Below, piece after piece: positions 54,252-62,502 of a stretch of 64,000 nt of DNA. Location of the stretch: positions 2,976,001 through 3,040,000 of the forward strand of contig NZ_CP010681.1 in NCBI RefSeq assembly GCF_002407245.1. Reading direction: 5' to 3'. Source of the DNA: Phaeobacter piscinae (GTDB lineage Bacteria; Pseudomonadota; Alphaproteobacteria; Rhodobacterales; Rhodobacteraceae). The notes under the pieces were generated by a model. The model was not told the origin of the DNA, did not search any database, and was given only the letters and a program-made list of their open reading frames with translations. How positions within the stretch are numbered: the stretch's first letter is position 1; each line of letters begins with the position of its first letter. The position numbers and the translations under genes were made by a program.

Positions 54252-54617
54252 TTAGCGCAGTGCCCGAACCCGCGTTAAGATCGTATCAAATTGCCACCCG
54301 TTTTGCAGCCGTGCAAGCCACAGACGTTTGCTTATCCCAGAAATCATCACCGCGCGCCGTCTCGCCTTAACACGCTGAATATCCTGAATGCCGATCTGAT
54401 CGGCAATGCCCTGCTTTTCAACAATCAACACGCGCCGCGTGGTGATGATGTAGGTGACCGAGCGAAAGGCGCGATGGATGAACAGCCAGATCACCAGTGC
54501 CACTGGTGCGCAAAGCACGATGACGATTATCTCGCTCAGTGTTGGCGCTATGCGGGCGTGAGTGGCATAGACAACTTGCTCACCATCACTGAGTTCAATT
54601 GCCGCGTGATGGTACAT
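54252..54617 (-). CDS. Small membrane protein with bacterial PH domain
   Basis: This is a 121-residue protein with GEQVVYATHARIAPTLSEII at the start, two adjacent hydrophobic segments (about 22-50) and a C-terminal bPH_2-type segment (TYIITTRRVLIVEKQGIADQIGIQDIQRV). It lies within the ribosomal region but shows no ribosomal features. ATG 54617 was chosen; a GTG three codons upstream is possible. The function is unknown. Confidence 0.6.
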   Translation of the reverse strand: MYHHAAIELSDGEQVVYATHARIAPTLSEIIVIVLCAPVALVIWLFIHRAFRSVTYIITTRRVLIVEKQGIADQIGIQDIQRVKARRRAVMISGISKRLWLARLQNGWQFDTILTRVRALR

Positions 54618-54690
54618 CTGGATCACTTGCCGGTCTTCATTTGGATTTTACCCCACCGGGGATGACGGCGGGGCAAAGGGAACTCACAGA

Positions 54691-55035
54691 TTATTTGCAG
54701 TCATACCAGATAGTCGTCGCGGGTCGCTGCGTTCCATTTGCCAAAGTCGCAACGCTCGCCTTCGGGGCCTTATACACGGTTAAGACAGGCTCACCGATAC
54801 GTTCGCAGTAGCCCGCTACACGACGATCAATAGCTTTAGAGCTAACTTCATTCTTGAAGTAGATGATCTGCAAGAATGAGCCGACAGGGAGAGCCAGATG
54901 GATCCCCGTTCGATCAGCAGGATTAGGAAAAACCTGCGCAATGAGAGACCCACGTCGCATCGCTGCTTTCTCAGAATCAACGCAGGCTGACAGCGCCATC
55001 AGGGATACAGAAGCAAGAATTAGAATTGATTTCAT
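54691..55035 (-). CDS. Small putative lipoprotein
   Basis: This is a 114-residue protein with signal sequence MKSILILASVSLMALSAC, where the lipobox Cys is at residue 18. The mature part has no family that I recognise; two further Cys (in YCERIG and WYDCK) could form a disulfide. The surrounding DNA is AT-richer than the ribosomal genes, which suggests later insertion. Confidence 0.6.
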   Translation of the reverse strand: MKSILILASVSLMALSACVDSEKAAMRRGSLIAQVFPNPADRTGIHLALPVGSFLQIIYFKNEVSSKAIDRRVAGYCERIGEPVLTVYKAPKASVATLANGTQRPATTIWYDCK

Positions 55036-55102
55036 TTAGTCAGCCATCCTTTTAGGTTGTGCACCCTGCATAGTTACCATCGCTGCAGGCGCAACCCAAG
55101 AT

Positions 55103-55723
55103 TCACTCCCAGCGGTAATTAAAACTCACCGAGACGCGCTCGTCTTCGGACATGTTCATCGGCACCTCATGGCGGATGAAGCTCTCCCAGAGCAGCACAT
55201 CGCCGACATTAGGCTTCTGGTAGACAAAGCTCTTCAGCTCCTGCCGGCACTCCTTAGTGCGCGGCGGATGCGCCATCATCATGGCGTGGCGCGGATCTTC
55301 CAGCTTCAGCGCGGAAGCCCCGTCCGGCATCGACACATAGGTGGTGCCGGAAATCACCGAATGGGGGTGGATGTGGCTGGCATGGGTGCCGCCTTCGGGC
55401 AGGATGTTGATCCAGAGATCCTCAAGCACCAAGGCGCGACCGTCGAGATCGAGCTCCAGATCCTTGGCAAAGGCCGCGACATGCAGGTCCAGCGATTTCA
55501 CCAGGTCAGCGAAGATCGGGAAGCGCCAGGGCAGATCCGTCAACGAGGCATAGGAGGTGTAGCCGGGATAGCCGTTCTCCTCGCACCAGTCCTGGCCGGC
55601 ATCGTCGTCTTGCGCGATCACGAAGCAGGAGTTTTCAAGTTCACCGGCGTCGACCTTGGGTCCATGTTCGGACAGGGCTGCGCGGTAGAGACGGGTTACG
55701 AAGAGGGAATCTATCTGTGCCAT
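55103..55723 (-). CDS. TIGR02466-family putative 2OG-Fe(II) oxygenase
   Basis: This 206-residue protein ends with the double-stranded beta-helix pattern of 2-oxoglutarate oxygenases. It has ASHIHPHSVISGTTYVS (iron ligand His region), FIRHEVPMN (distal His) and RVSVSFNYRW (the Arg that binds 2-oxoglutarate). The N-terminal half, LFVTRLYRAALS and TSYASLTDLPWRFPIF, is the TIGR02466 signature. The substrate is unknown; ribosomal oxygenases exist elsewhere, but a link here is speculative. Confidence 0.82.
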   Translation of the reverse strand: MAQIDSLFVTRLYRAALSEHGPKVDAGELENSCFVIAQDDDAGQDWCEENGYPGYTSYASLTDLPWRFPIFADLVKSLDLHVAAFAKDLELDLDGRALVLEDLWINILPEGGTHASHIHPHSVISGTTYVSMPDGASALKLEDPRHAMMMAHPPRTKECRQELKSFVYQKPNVGDVLLWESFIRHEVPMNMSEDERVSVSFNYRWE

Positions 55724-55845
55724 ACCCGTCCTTTAGCGCAACACAGCGTGAAGTACGAGATGCTTTGCCAGCTCCTATGCACCCGCATCTTCCCATTTCC
55801 TCTGCGGACTGGCTAGTCTGATCCCATCCGAAAAAGGAACATGAT

Positions 55846-56313
55846 ATGCGCTGGATTTTGAGACTGCTGAGCCACGGTATCACGCTGGCGATCGGCTTTG
55901 CCTTGGGGATTTACATGCTGCCCATTCTGACCGCTCCGGATAGCCCCGATACCGCAACTCTGACCGCCAGTGCGGACGGCGCGACATATACGGGCAGCTT
56001 CACCCGCGATCTGGCCGGTAGCGATTTCCTGCATTGGGGCACCGGCCGTGTTAGCCTGTCGCCGCAGCAGATCACCCATATGGGCGCGCTGGCACCGGGT
56101 CCGGATTACAAGCTCTACCTCGCGCCGGAGTTTGTCGAGGACGAAGCGGGCTTTGAGGCAATCAAGGCCACCTCAGCCCGCGTCGGCGATGTGAAGATGT
56201 TCGACGGTCTGATCCTAGCTATCCCCGAGGGTATCAATATCGAGGAGTACACCACAGTGGTGATCTGGTGCGAAACCTTCGCAGAGTTCATCACCGCAGC
56301 GCAGTATCGCTGA
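55846..56313 (+). CDS. DM13-domain protein with N-terminal membrane anchor
   Basis: This is a 155-residue protein with a membrane segment at residues 8-30 (LSHGITLAIGFALGIYMLPIL), then a DM13 domain: GSFTRDLAGSDFLHWGTGRVSL, LAPGPDYKLYLAPEFV and VVIWCETFAEFITAAQY, which includes the conserved Cys. DM13 domains are thought to take part in redox or electron transfer. It is the only rightward gene in the ribosomal cluster, divergent from the 2OG oxygenase. Confidence 0.85.
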   Translation: MRWILRLLSHGITLAIGFALGIYMLPILTAPDSPDTATLTASADGATYTGSFTRDLAGSDFLHWGTGRVSLSPQQITHMGALAPGPDYKLYLAPEFVEDEAGFEAIKATSARVGDVKMFDGLILAIPEGINIEEYTTVVIWCETFAEFITAAQYR

Positions 56314-56365
56314 TCTGGCCGGGCCGAGCGGGGCGGACAACTGCCCGCCTTTTTTGATTTCATAA

Positions 56366-56403
56366 GAAAACCCCCGCCGATTGCTCAGCGGGGGTCTTTT
56401 TTT
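56366..56403. terminator. Bidirectional terminator between DM13 gene and rplP
   Basis: ACCCCCGC (56370-56377) pairs with GCGGGGGT (56388-56395). Seven T follow on the plus strand, and four A precede it, giving U on the minus strand. It ends both the DM13 message and the rplB-to-rplP unit. Confidence 0.9.
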
Positions 56404-56431
56404 CTAATCGAATGCGCGGATGCGCAAGCGA

Positions 56432-56845
56432 TTACCAGTCTTCGCGAACCACGACGCGGGTCTTGACCGGCAGCTTCATCGCGGCCAGGCGCAGGGCCTC
56501 ACGTGCGATGTCGTCATTGACGCCGTCGATCTCAAACATCACGCGGCCGGGCTTCACTTTGCAAGCCCAGTAATCCACGGAACCTTTACCTTTACCCATA
56601 CGAACTTCGACGGGCTTGGAGGTCACCGGGGTATCCGGGAAGATGCGGATCCAGACACGACCCTGACGCTTCATGTGGCGGGTCATGGCACGACGAGCAG
56701 CCTCAATCTGACGCGCGGTGACGCGCTCAGGAGTGGTTGCCTTCAGGCCATAGGTGCCGAAGTTCAGGTCCGAACCGCCTTTTGCCAGACCGGAGATCCG
56801 GCCTTTGTGCATTTTGCGGAATTTAGTACGCTTTGGTTGAAGCAT
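56432..56845 (-). CDS. rplP: 50S ribosomal protein L16
   Basis: This is a 137-residue L16 with [19 protein letters not shown] at the start, [23 protein letters not shown] in the middle and [16 protein letters not shown]. It is 12 bp after rpsC. It is the last gene of its unit because a terminator follows within 30 bp. Confidence 0.98.
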   Translation of the reverse strand: MLQPKRTKFRKMHKGRISGLAKGGSDLNFGTYGLKATTPERVTARQIEAARRAMTRHMKRQGRVWIRIFPDTPVTSKPVEVRMGKGKGSVDYWACKVKPGRVMFEIDGVNDDIAREALRLAAMKLPVKTRVVVREDW

Positions 56846-56857
56846 GTCATCTCCTCC

Positions 56858-57565
56858 TTAGCGACGACCGCCTGCACCGCGAGGTGCCGGACCGTCCTGG
56901 AGTTCCTGTGCTTTACGGTCACGCGCCTGAGGATCGTGTTCCATGATCTCGCCTTTGAAGATCCAGACTTTGATCCCGATGATCCCGTAAGGGGTCATGG
57001 CTTCGGAGTGAGCGTAATCGATGTCGGCGCGCAGCGTGTGCAGCGGCACACGGCCCTCACGGTACCATTCGGTCCGTGCGATTTCAGCGCCGCCCAGACG
57101 ACCAGCAACGTTCACCCGGATACCCAGGGCGCCCATGCGCATGGCGTTCTGTACGGCACGTTTCATCGCGCGACGGAAGGACACACGACGTTCCAGCTGC
57201 TGAGCGATGGACTCGCCGACCAGCTGTGCGTCGAGCTCGGGCTTGCGGACTTCAACGATGTTGAGGTGCAGTTCCGAGTCTGTCATCGAGGCGAGCTTCT
57301 TGCGCAGCACTTCGATGTCAGCACCTTTTTTACCGATGATCACGCCCGGACGCGCGGTGTGAATGGTCACACGGCACTTCTTGTGGGGGCGTTCGATGAT
57401 CACGCGGGCGATGCCTGCCTGCTTGCACTCTTCCTTGATGAAATCACGGATGCGCAGGTCTTCCAGCAGCAGATCACCATAATCTTTGGTGTCGGCGTAC
57501 CAACGGCTGTCCCAGGTGCGGTTGACCTGAAGGCGCATGCCGACCGGATTGACTTTATGTCCCAT
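56858..57565 (-). CDS. rpsC: 30S ribosomal protein S3
   Basis: This is a 235-residue S3 with an N-terminal KH domain ([20 protein letters not shown]) and the C-terminal [25 protein letters not shown]. It guards the mRNA entry. The start overlaps the rplV stop by one base. Confidence 0.98.
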   Translation of the reverse strand: MGHKVNPVGMRLQVNRTWDSRWYADTKDYGDLLLEDLRIRDFIKEECKQAGIARVIIERPHKKCRVTIHTARPGVIIGKKGADIEVLRKKLASMTDSELHLNIVEVRKPELDAQLVGESIAQQLERRVSFRRAMKRAVQNAMRMGALGIRVNVAGRLGGAEIARTEWYREGRVPLHTLRADIDYAHSEAMTPYGIIGIKVWIFKGEIMEHDPQARDRKAQELQDGPAPRGAGGRR

Positions 57566-57945
57566 TAGGCTTGCTCCTCAACTTGACGCACCTTGATGGT
57601 GATCTCCGAAAACGGCTTGAGGATCTTGCCAAACCGGCCACGGGCACGAGGACGGCCGCGTTTCATGGTCAGGTTTTTACCCACATAAGCCTCGGCCACG
57701 ATCAATTCATCGACGTCCAGGTTATGGTTGTTCTCGGCGTTCGCAATTGCGGACTGAAGGCATTTCTTCACGTCCTGCGCGACCCGCTTGTTGGAGAAAG
57801 TCAGATCGGTCAGAGCCTTCTCAACTTTCTTGCCACGGATCATGCCGGCGACGAGGTTCAGTTTCTGCGGGGAGGTACGGAGCATGCGCAGTTTTGCCAT
57901 TGCTTCGTTGTCTGCCACGCGGCGGGGATTTTTTGCCTTGCCCAT
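57565..57945 (-). CDS. rplV: 50S ribosomal protein L22
   Basis: This is a 126-residue tunnel protein with [25 protein letters not shown] and the beta-hairpin tip [18 protein letters not shown] that lines the exit tunnel. It is 3 bp after rpsS and overlaps rpsC. Confidence 0.98.
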   Translation of the reverse strand: MGKAKNPRRVADNEAMAKLRMLRTSPQKLNLVAGMIRGKKVEKALTDLTFSNKRVAQDVKKCLQSAIANAENNHNLDVDELIVAEAYVGKNLTMKRGRPRARGRFGKILKPFSEITIKVRQVEEQA

Positions 57946-57948
57946 GAC

Positions 57949-58227
57949 TTACTTCCGCTTCGCTTTTTTGTCCGCAGCGTGACCGTAATAGGTCCGAGTC
58001 GGGGAGTATTCACCGAACTTCTGACCGATCATGTCTTCCGAGACGTTGACGGGAATGTGCTTCTGACCGTTGTACACACCAAATGTCAGACCCACGAACT
58101 GGGGCAGAATGGTGGAACGACGCGACCAGATCTTGATGACTTCGTTGCGGCCCGACTCGCGCGCTGCTTCGGCTTTTTTAAGCACGTAAGCATCGACAAA
58201 GGGGCCTTTCCATACAGAGCGAGACAT
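57949..58227 (-). CDS. rpsS: 30S ribosomal protein S19
   Basis: This is a 92-residue protein of the small-subunit head, starting [20 protein letters not shown], with [21 protein letters not shown] and [17 protein letters not shown]. It is 3 bp after rplB. Confidence 0.98.
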   Translation of the reverse strand: MSRSVWKGPFVDAYVLKKAEAARESGRNEVIKIWSRRSTILPQFVGLTFGVYNGQKHIPVNVSEDMIGQKFGEYSPTRTYYGHAADKKAKRK

Positions 58228-58230
58228 AGA

Positions 58231-59073
58231 TTAACGTCCCTTCTTCTTGGCGTGGCGCGAGCGGATGATAAGCTTTTGCGACGCTTTGTTTTTGTTGCGG
58301 GTACGCTTGCCTTTGGTCGGCTTACCCCAGGGTGTCACGGGGTGACGGCCACCGGAGGTACGACCTTCACCACCACCGTGCGGGTGATCGATCGGGTTCA
58401 TAACCACACCACGCACAGAAGGACGCTTGCCCTTGTGGCGCATACGGCCGGCTTTACCAAAGTTCTGGTTCGAGTTGTCGGGGTTGCTGACCGCACCAAC
58501 GGTGGCCATGCATTCCTGACGAACCAGGCGCAGTTCGCCCGAGGACAGGCGGATCTGAGCGTAGCCACCATCACGACCAACGAACTGAGCGTAAGTACCG
58601 GCTGCACGGGCGATCTGGCCGCCTTTGCCGGGCTTCATTTCGATGTTGTGAACGATGGTACCGATCGGCATGCCCGAGAACGGCATTGCGTTGCCCGGCT
58701 TGATGTCGGCCTTTGCGGATGCAACGACTTGGTCACCAACTGCCAGACGCTGCGGAGCGAGGATATAGGCCTGCTCGCCGTCTTCGTATTTGATCAGCGC
58801 GATGAATGCGGTCCGGTTCGGGTCATATTCGATCCGTTCAACGGTTGCCGCGACATCAAATTTGTTCCGTTTGAAGTCAACGATCCGGTAGAGACGCTTT
58901 GCGCCGCCGCCACGACGACGTGAAGTGATCCGTCCGGTGTTGTTCCGGCCGCCCGATTTGGTCAGACCCTCAGTGAGAGATTTGACCGGACGCCCTTTCC
59001 AAAGCTCCGAACGGTCGATCAGAACCAGCCCACGCTGGCCCGGCGTCGTCGGCTTATACGACTTGAGTGCCAT
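58231..59073 (-). CDS. rplB: 50S ribosomal protein L2
   Basis: This is a 280-residue primary 23S rRNA binder required for peptidyl transfer. It has [20 protein letters not shown] at the start, [17 protein letters not shown], and the conserved [21 protein letters not shown] with the functionally important His. It normally follows rplW directly; here an 877-bp gap precedes it, so it heads a separate unit. A TATAAT (minus strand, 59192-59187) lies 114 bp upstream with no clear -35. Confidence 0.98.
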   Translation of the reverse strand: MALKSYKPTTPGQRGLVLIDRSELWKGRPVKSLTEGLTKSGGRNNTGRITSRRRGGGAKRLYRIVDFKRNKFDVAATVERIEYDPNRTAFIALIKYEDGEQAYILAPQRLAVGDQVVASAKADIKPGNAMPFSGMPIGTIVHNIEMKPGKGGQIARAAGTYAQFVGRDGGYAQIRLSSGELRLVRQECMATVGAVSNPDNSNQNFGKAGRMRHKGKRPSVRGVVMNPIDHPHGGGEGRTSGGRHPVTPWGKPTKGKRTRNKNKASQKLIIRSRHAKKKGR

Positions 59074-59220
59074 GCTTTCTGTCTTCCGTTTAGCGTGCAG
59101 ACCCTTAGGTTTTTGTCTTTGGGTCCGCTATGTGTAAGCCCCCCGCCCGGTTGTCCCAAGATGAGACGCCCTACTAGGGTGGCCAGATTATAGGGCCCCG
59201 AAGGTCCCCAGGTTCGAACA

Positions 59221-59266
59221 TCCTGACAAACGTAATAACCCCGGAGCGAATCCGGGGTCGTCAGGA
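59221..59266. other. Nested hairpin
   Basis: An outer 7-bp stem TCCTGAC/GTCAGGA (59221-59227 with 59260-59266) encloses an inner 8-bp stem ACCCCGGA/TCCGGGGT (59238-59245 with 59251-59258). No U-tract follows. It could be a folded RNA or a protein site upstream of rplB. Confidence 0.65.
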
Positions 59267-59370
59267 TTGCTGCGACTTAGCAGAGGTTGGGAGGGGTGGC
59301 AATGGGGAAGCGGCTCCCGATGCGTTCGTTATCACTAGGATAGCATCGATGAAGGACCTTAACCTCACGA

Positions 59371-59390
59371 CACAAGGTAGAAACCTTGTG
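59371..59390 (+). other. Perfect 8-bp hairpin with AGAA tetraloop
   Basis: CACAAGGT pairs with ACCTTGTG around AGAA. Flanking GATG..GGAC (59349-59358) and GTCCCATC (59393-59400) can extend it. It ends about 30 bp before the start of a short rightward frame. Confidence 0.6.
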
Positions 59391-59422
59391 ACGTCCCATC
59401 GAAAGGACAGTCAGAGATCGCG

Positions 59423-59476
59423 ATGAAACCCAACTATTTTAAACCCACCCCCAAGGACGATCTGGGATTGAAATAG
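59423..59476 (+). other. Tiny open frame MKPNYFKPTPKDDLGLK, then in-frame TAG
   Basis: An ATG at 59423 opens a 17-codon frame ending at TAG 59474-59476. The same frame then stays open for about 45 more codons with a strongly basic composition (PKKPRVKKLILRMRTHGKPC). A GAAAGGAC purine stretch lies upstream. It may be a leader peptide, a broken small gene, or chance. Confidence 0.25.
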
Positions 59477-59790
59477 CCCAAGAAGCCACGGGTAAAGAAA
59501 CTGATTTTGCGTATGCGGACGCACGGCAAACCCTGCAGAGAGAATTTCTGCACCAGGTTATCCACCGAAATACCAGCTCGAATTCTTAAGCGCATTTTGC
59601 GAGCTTTGTGAAATTTTCAGCTCTTCGGCCTGTCACCGCCCTGAGTTGCGAGTCCTGATTTTACTATTGGACAAAGAGATATACCCTTGCGAGAGGATAG
59701 CTTAAGCTGTGAAATAGTCTTGAGGTTGGGCAAGCGCGGCGTTCATGCAGGTGTAGTATCTGCTCTTTCAGCCTCCAGGCCGCAGACCGA

Positions 59791-59877
59791 GCAGCGCCCG
59801 GCCCTCCCCGTCAAACCGCAGGTTTGCCTTCGGCCAAACGGGAGGGCGCGTCACGCCCACTTAGAGTCAGGCGCTGC
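59791..59877. other. Multibranched structured element
   Basis: GCAGCGCC (59791-59798) pairs with GGCGCTGC (59870-59877). Inside, GCCCTCCC..GT (59801-59811) pairs with ACGGGAGGGC (59838-59847), enclosing two small hairpins, AAACC-GCA-GGTTT (59813-59825) and GCC-TTC-GGC (59826-59834). The shape suggests a REP-like palindromic repeat or a structured RNA. Confidence 0.6.
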
Positions 59878-59895
59878 CCTTCGTAGTACTCACCA

Positions 59896-59926
59896 ACGAA
59901 AAAGGCCCCCGCTTTCGCAGGGGCCT
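59896..59926 (-). terminator. Terminator after rplW
   Basis: AAGGCCCC (59901-59908) pairs with GGGGCCTT (59919-59926), with a further CG-CG pair in the loop. On the minus strand it is followed by five U. It is 25 bp after the rplW stop and ends the rpsJ-to-rplW unit. Confidence 0.9.
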
Positions 59927-59950
59927 TCTTAAGTCTCAGACAAACAGATC

Positions 59951-60247
59951 TCAGAGTCCGGTGGACACGTCGATGGTGTTGCCTTCTTCCAGGGTCACAT
60001 AGGCTTTCTTCACGTCTTTACGCTTGCCCAGCTGGCCGCGGAAACGCTTGACCTTGCCCTTGGTGATGGTGGTGTTGACCGCTTTGACCTTCACACCAAA
60101 GAGCGCCTCGACGGCTTCTTTGATCTGGGGCTTGTTGGAGTCGATCGACACTTCAAACACCACTGCACCGGTTTCGGATGCCATGGTTGCTTTTTCAGTG
60201 ATGATCGGCTTGCGGATCACGTCGTAGTGTTCTGCCTTCGCGCTCAT
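59951..60247 (-). CDS. rplW: 50S ribosomal protein L23
   Basis: This is a 98-residue protein at the tunnel exit that docks SRP and trigger factor. It shows [41 protein letters not shown] and [19 protein letters not shown]. It overlaps rplD by four bases, and a terminator follows where rplB is usually found. Confidence 0.98.
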   Translation of the reverse strand: MSAKAEHYDVIRKPIITEKATMASETGAVVFEVSIDSNKPQIKEAVEALFGVKVKAVNTTITKGKVKRFRGQLGKRKDVKKAYVTLEEGNTIDVSTGL

Positions 60248-60861
60248 TTCAGGCGAGCCTCCAGTGCTTCGACACCTGCTTTGGTGAGCACCAGGGTGTC
60301 ACGCTTCAGGATGTCATAGACGTTTGCGCCCATTGTCGGCAGGATATCCAGACCGTCGATGTTGCGCGCGGCGCGGGCAAAGCCCTCGTCCACGGATGCG
60401 CCATCGATGACCAGTGCGCGCTTCCAACCCAGGTCTTTGACCTGCTTGGCCAGAGCGGCTGTCTTGCCTGCGGAATCGGCGTTTTCAATAACGACCAGTT
60501 CACCCGCTTTTGCCTTGGCGGACAGCGCGTGGCGCAGACCCAGCTTGCGGAATTTCTTGGTCAGATCGTGGCCGTGCGAACGCGGGGTCGGACCCTTGTA
60601 GATACCACCCTTGCGGAAGATCGGCGCGTTACGGTCACCGTGACGCGCGCCACCGGTGCCTTTTTGGCGATAGATCTTCTTGGTCGAGTAGGAGGTCTCG
60701 GAGCGGGTCTTGACCTTGTGCGTGCCCTGCTGCGCGTTGTTACGCTGCCAGCGCACCACACGGTGCAGGATGTCGGTGCGCGGCTCGAGGCCGAACAGCT
60801 CTGCATCCAGCTCGATGTCGCCGGCTTTGGCGCCGTCCAGTTTGATCACATCAAGTTTCAT
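60244..60861 (-). CDS. rplD: 50S ribosomal protein L4
   Basis: This is a 205-residue L4 with the tunnel loop ([36 protein letters not shown]) and the C-terminal [23 protein letters not shown]. In E. coli L4 represses the S10 operon at its leader. It overlaps both rplC and rplW by four bases (ATGA). Confidence 0.98.
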   Translation of the reverse strand: MKLDVIKLDGAKAGDIELDAELFGLEPRTDILHRVVRWQRNNAQQGTHKVKTRSETSYSTKKIYRQKGTGGARHGDRNAPIFRKGGIYKGPTPRSHGHDLTKKFRKLGLRHALSAKAKAGELVVIENADSAGKTAALAKQVKDLGWKRALVIDGASVDEGFARAARNIDGLDILPTMGANVYDILKRDTLVLTKAGVEALEARLK

Positions 60862-61571
60862 GCTTCACCACCTTCCGCGGAGACTTCTTCCGCTGCAGCC
60901 GACTTCAGAGCTGCCGGATAGGGCAGACCTTCGGGGGCTTTCTTTTTCACGGCGTCTTTAACGGTGACCCAGCCACCTTTGGAGCCGGGAACGGCGCCTT
61001 TGATCATGATCAGGCCACGATCGGCGTCGGTCTTGACGACTTCAAGGTTCTGAGTGGTCACGCGGGCAGCACCCATGTGGCCGGCCATTTTCTTGCCTTT
61101 GAAAACCTTGCCGGGATCCTGACACTGACCGGTCGAACCGTGGGAACGGTGGGAGATCGACACACCGTGCGAGGCGCGCAGACCACCAAAGTTCCAGCGC
61201 TTCATCGCACCGGCAAAACCTTTACCGATGGAGGTGCCGGTCACGTCGACCTTCTGACCTTCCAGGAAGTGCTCTGCGGAGATTTCCGCACCCACTTCGA
61301 TCAGGCCATCTGCAGGCACGCGGAATTCAACCAGCTTGCGCTTGGGCTCAACCTTCGCTGCTGCGAAGTGGCCGCGCATGGCTTTGGAGACGCGCTTGAC
61401 CTTGGCCGAACCTGCGCCGAGCTGAACAGCTGTGTAGCCGTCTTTTTCCTCGGTGCGCTGTGCGGTCACTTGCAGGCCGTCCAGCTGAAGAACGGTCACA
61501 GGAACCTGCTTGCCGTCTTCGAGGAACAGCCGGGTCATGCCGACTTTCTTTGCGATAATACCAGAGCGCAT
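60858..61571 (-). CDS. rplC: 50S ribosomal protein L3
   Basis: This is a 237-residue L3 with [20 protein letters not shown], the central extension [23 protein letters not shown] that reaches the peptidyl transferase centre, and [24 protein letters not shown] lies 9 bp before ATG 61571; an ATG two codons earlier (61577) sits too close to that box. It is 18 bp after rpsJ. Confidence 0.97.
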   Translation of the reverse strand: MRSGIIAKKVGMTRLFLEDGKQVPVTVLQLDGLQVTAQRTEEKDGYTAVQLGAGSAKVKRVSKAMRGHFAAAKVEPKRKLVEFRVPADGLIEVGAEISAEHFLEGQKVDVTGTSIGKGFAGAMKRWNFGGLRASHGVSISHRSHGSTGQCQDPGKVFKGKKMAGHMGAARVTTQNLEVVKTDADRGLIMIKGAVPGSKGGWVTVKDAVKKKAPEGLPYPAALKSAAAEEVSAEGGEA

Positions 61572-61589
61572 ATTCATTACCCTCCGATC

Positions 61590-61904
61590 TTAGGATTGCA
61601 GCTTGATTTCGACGTCCACACCAGCGGCGAGGTCGAGCTTCATCAGCGCGTCCACGGTCTGGGGGGTCGGATCAACGATGTCCAGGAGCCGCTTGTGGGT
61701 GCGGATCTCGAACTGGTCACGAGATTTCTTGTCAACGTGCGGGCCACGCAGAACGGTGAATTTCTCAATCTTGTTCGGCAGGGGGATCGGGCCGCGCACC
61801 TGCGCGCCGGTCCGCTTGGCAGTGTTCACGATTTCCTGCGTGCTGGCGTCCAGTACGCGGAAGTCGAATGCCTTCAGCCGGATACGGATATTTTGGCTTT
61901 GCAT
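61590..61904 (-). CDS. rpsJ: 30S ribosomal protein S10
   Basis: This is a 104-residue protein of the head, also the NusE antitermination factor. It has [19 protein letters not shown], the loop [35 protein letters not shown] and [14 protein letters not shown]. It heads the first ribosomal unit, with a good promoter about 120 bp upstream and a hairpin in its leader. Confidence 0.98.
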   Translation of the reverse strand: MQSQNIRIRLKAFDFRVLDASTQEIVNTAKRTGAQVRGPIPLPNKIEKFTVLRGPHVDKKSRDQFEIRTHKRLLDIVDPTPQTVDALMKLDLAAGVDVEIKLQS

Positions 61905-61976
61905 AGTCGTGCCTTTTTTCTCAGGCGTTGGGGTTGAGAGGAGGGCAAGCGACCACCGCGCACCCTCATCGAACCC

Positions 61977-61999
61977 AAAAGGCGGGAATCACCCCGCCT
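61977..61999 (-). promoter_or_regulatory. Attenuator-like hairpin in the rpsJ leader
   Basis: AGGCGGG (61980-61986) pairs with CCCGCCT (61993-61999). On the minus strand the stem is followed by UUUU. It lies about 20 nt after the predicted transcription start and 75 nt before the rpsJ start codon. Confidence 0.6.
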
Positions 62000-62023
62000 C
62001 ATCCTCGCAATGCGAGATGGCGC

Positions 62024-62052
62024 CGTATACGCCTGTTGGACCAGTGTGGCAA
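62024..62052 (-). promoter_or_regulatory. Candidate promoter of the S10 unit
   Basis: On the minus strand TTGCCA (62052-62047) and TATACG (62029-62024) are separated by exactly 17 bp, 120 bp upstream of rpsJ. Confidence 0.65.
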
Positions 62053-62382
62053 GGGGGTTTGAGGGCGCCACGATAAGCGGTGATCAAAATGCGAAAAGCG
62101 CGCTGCTGGGCTTGGCTTTCCTAGCGCCATGCGCGGCAGGAAAAAGGCCGCAACGGCTGCTAACCCGTAGGGTGTTGCGATTTCCGGAGGGAACTCAACA
62201 GCGCAATAGAACCGCGAAAATCCGCATTCTGACACCCGTCAATACTTTCACATGTGAAGTTTCGGCGTGGGCAACTTCAGCTCAACTGACCACAGCGAAG
62301 CAACCTAACAACCATCGTGTAAGCGCAACACACCATTCACTTTTCCCAAATATTACGGAACGCGATGCAGAGCCTCGCATAG

Positions 62383-62413
62383 AAAAAAGGCCGCCCCAGT
62401 TGGAGCGGCCTTT
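62383..62413 (-). terminator. Terminator of the fusA-tuf unit
   Basis: AAAGGCCGC (62386-62394) pairs with GCGGCCTTT (62405-62413). On the minus strand U-rich sequence follows. It is 90 bp after the tuf stop. Confidence 0.9.
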
Positions 62414-62442
62414 CTATCATCTCACCTGAGTGGCCCTCGGCA

Positions 62443-62498
62443 GTTTTCCCGAAGGAAAACCGCCTGCCGCCACAGGCCAGAGTTTCCGTTGGAAACTC
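62443..62498 (-). other. Two tandem hairpins in the tuf 3' untranslated region
   Basis: GTTTTCC-CGAA-GGAAAAC (62443-62460) and GAGTTTCC-GTT-GGAAACTC (62480-62498) are perfect hairpins with no U-tract, lying between the tuf stop and its terminator. They share the TTTCC/GGAAA arms. Confidence 0.7.
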
Positions 62499-62502
62499 GA
62501 CC

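Larger units (their letters stand above)
59074..59895. other. Gene-poor spacer between rplB and rplW with structured elements
   Basis: These 822 bp contain no full gene. They hold the rplB promoter region, a nested hairpin at 59221-59266, a perfect 8-bp hairpin at 59371-59390, a short rightward open frame at 59423 and a multibranched element at 59791-59877. Each is listed separately. Confidence 0.7.
61905..62382. other. Spacer between tuf terminator and rpsJ
   Basis: It carries the S10 promoter and leader. No gene is supported; frames within it have no motif. Confidence 0.6.

Noticed and set aside
57571..58923. 450-codon rightward frame over rplV, rpsS and rplB
   Set aside because: The three ribosomal genes on the minus strand fully explain the sequence.
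59101..59340. Structured region as a two-piece tmRNA or other known RNA
   Set aside because: A GGTTCGAAC stretch resembles a T-loop, but no acceptor stem, CCA end or tag frame could be assembled.
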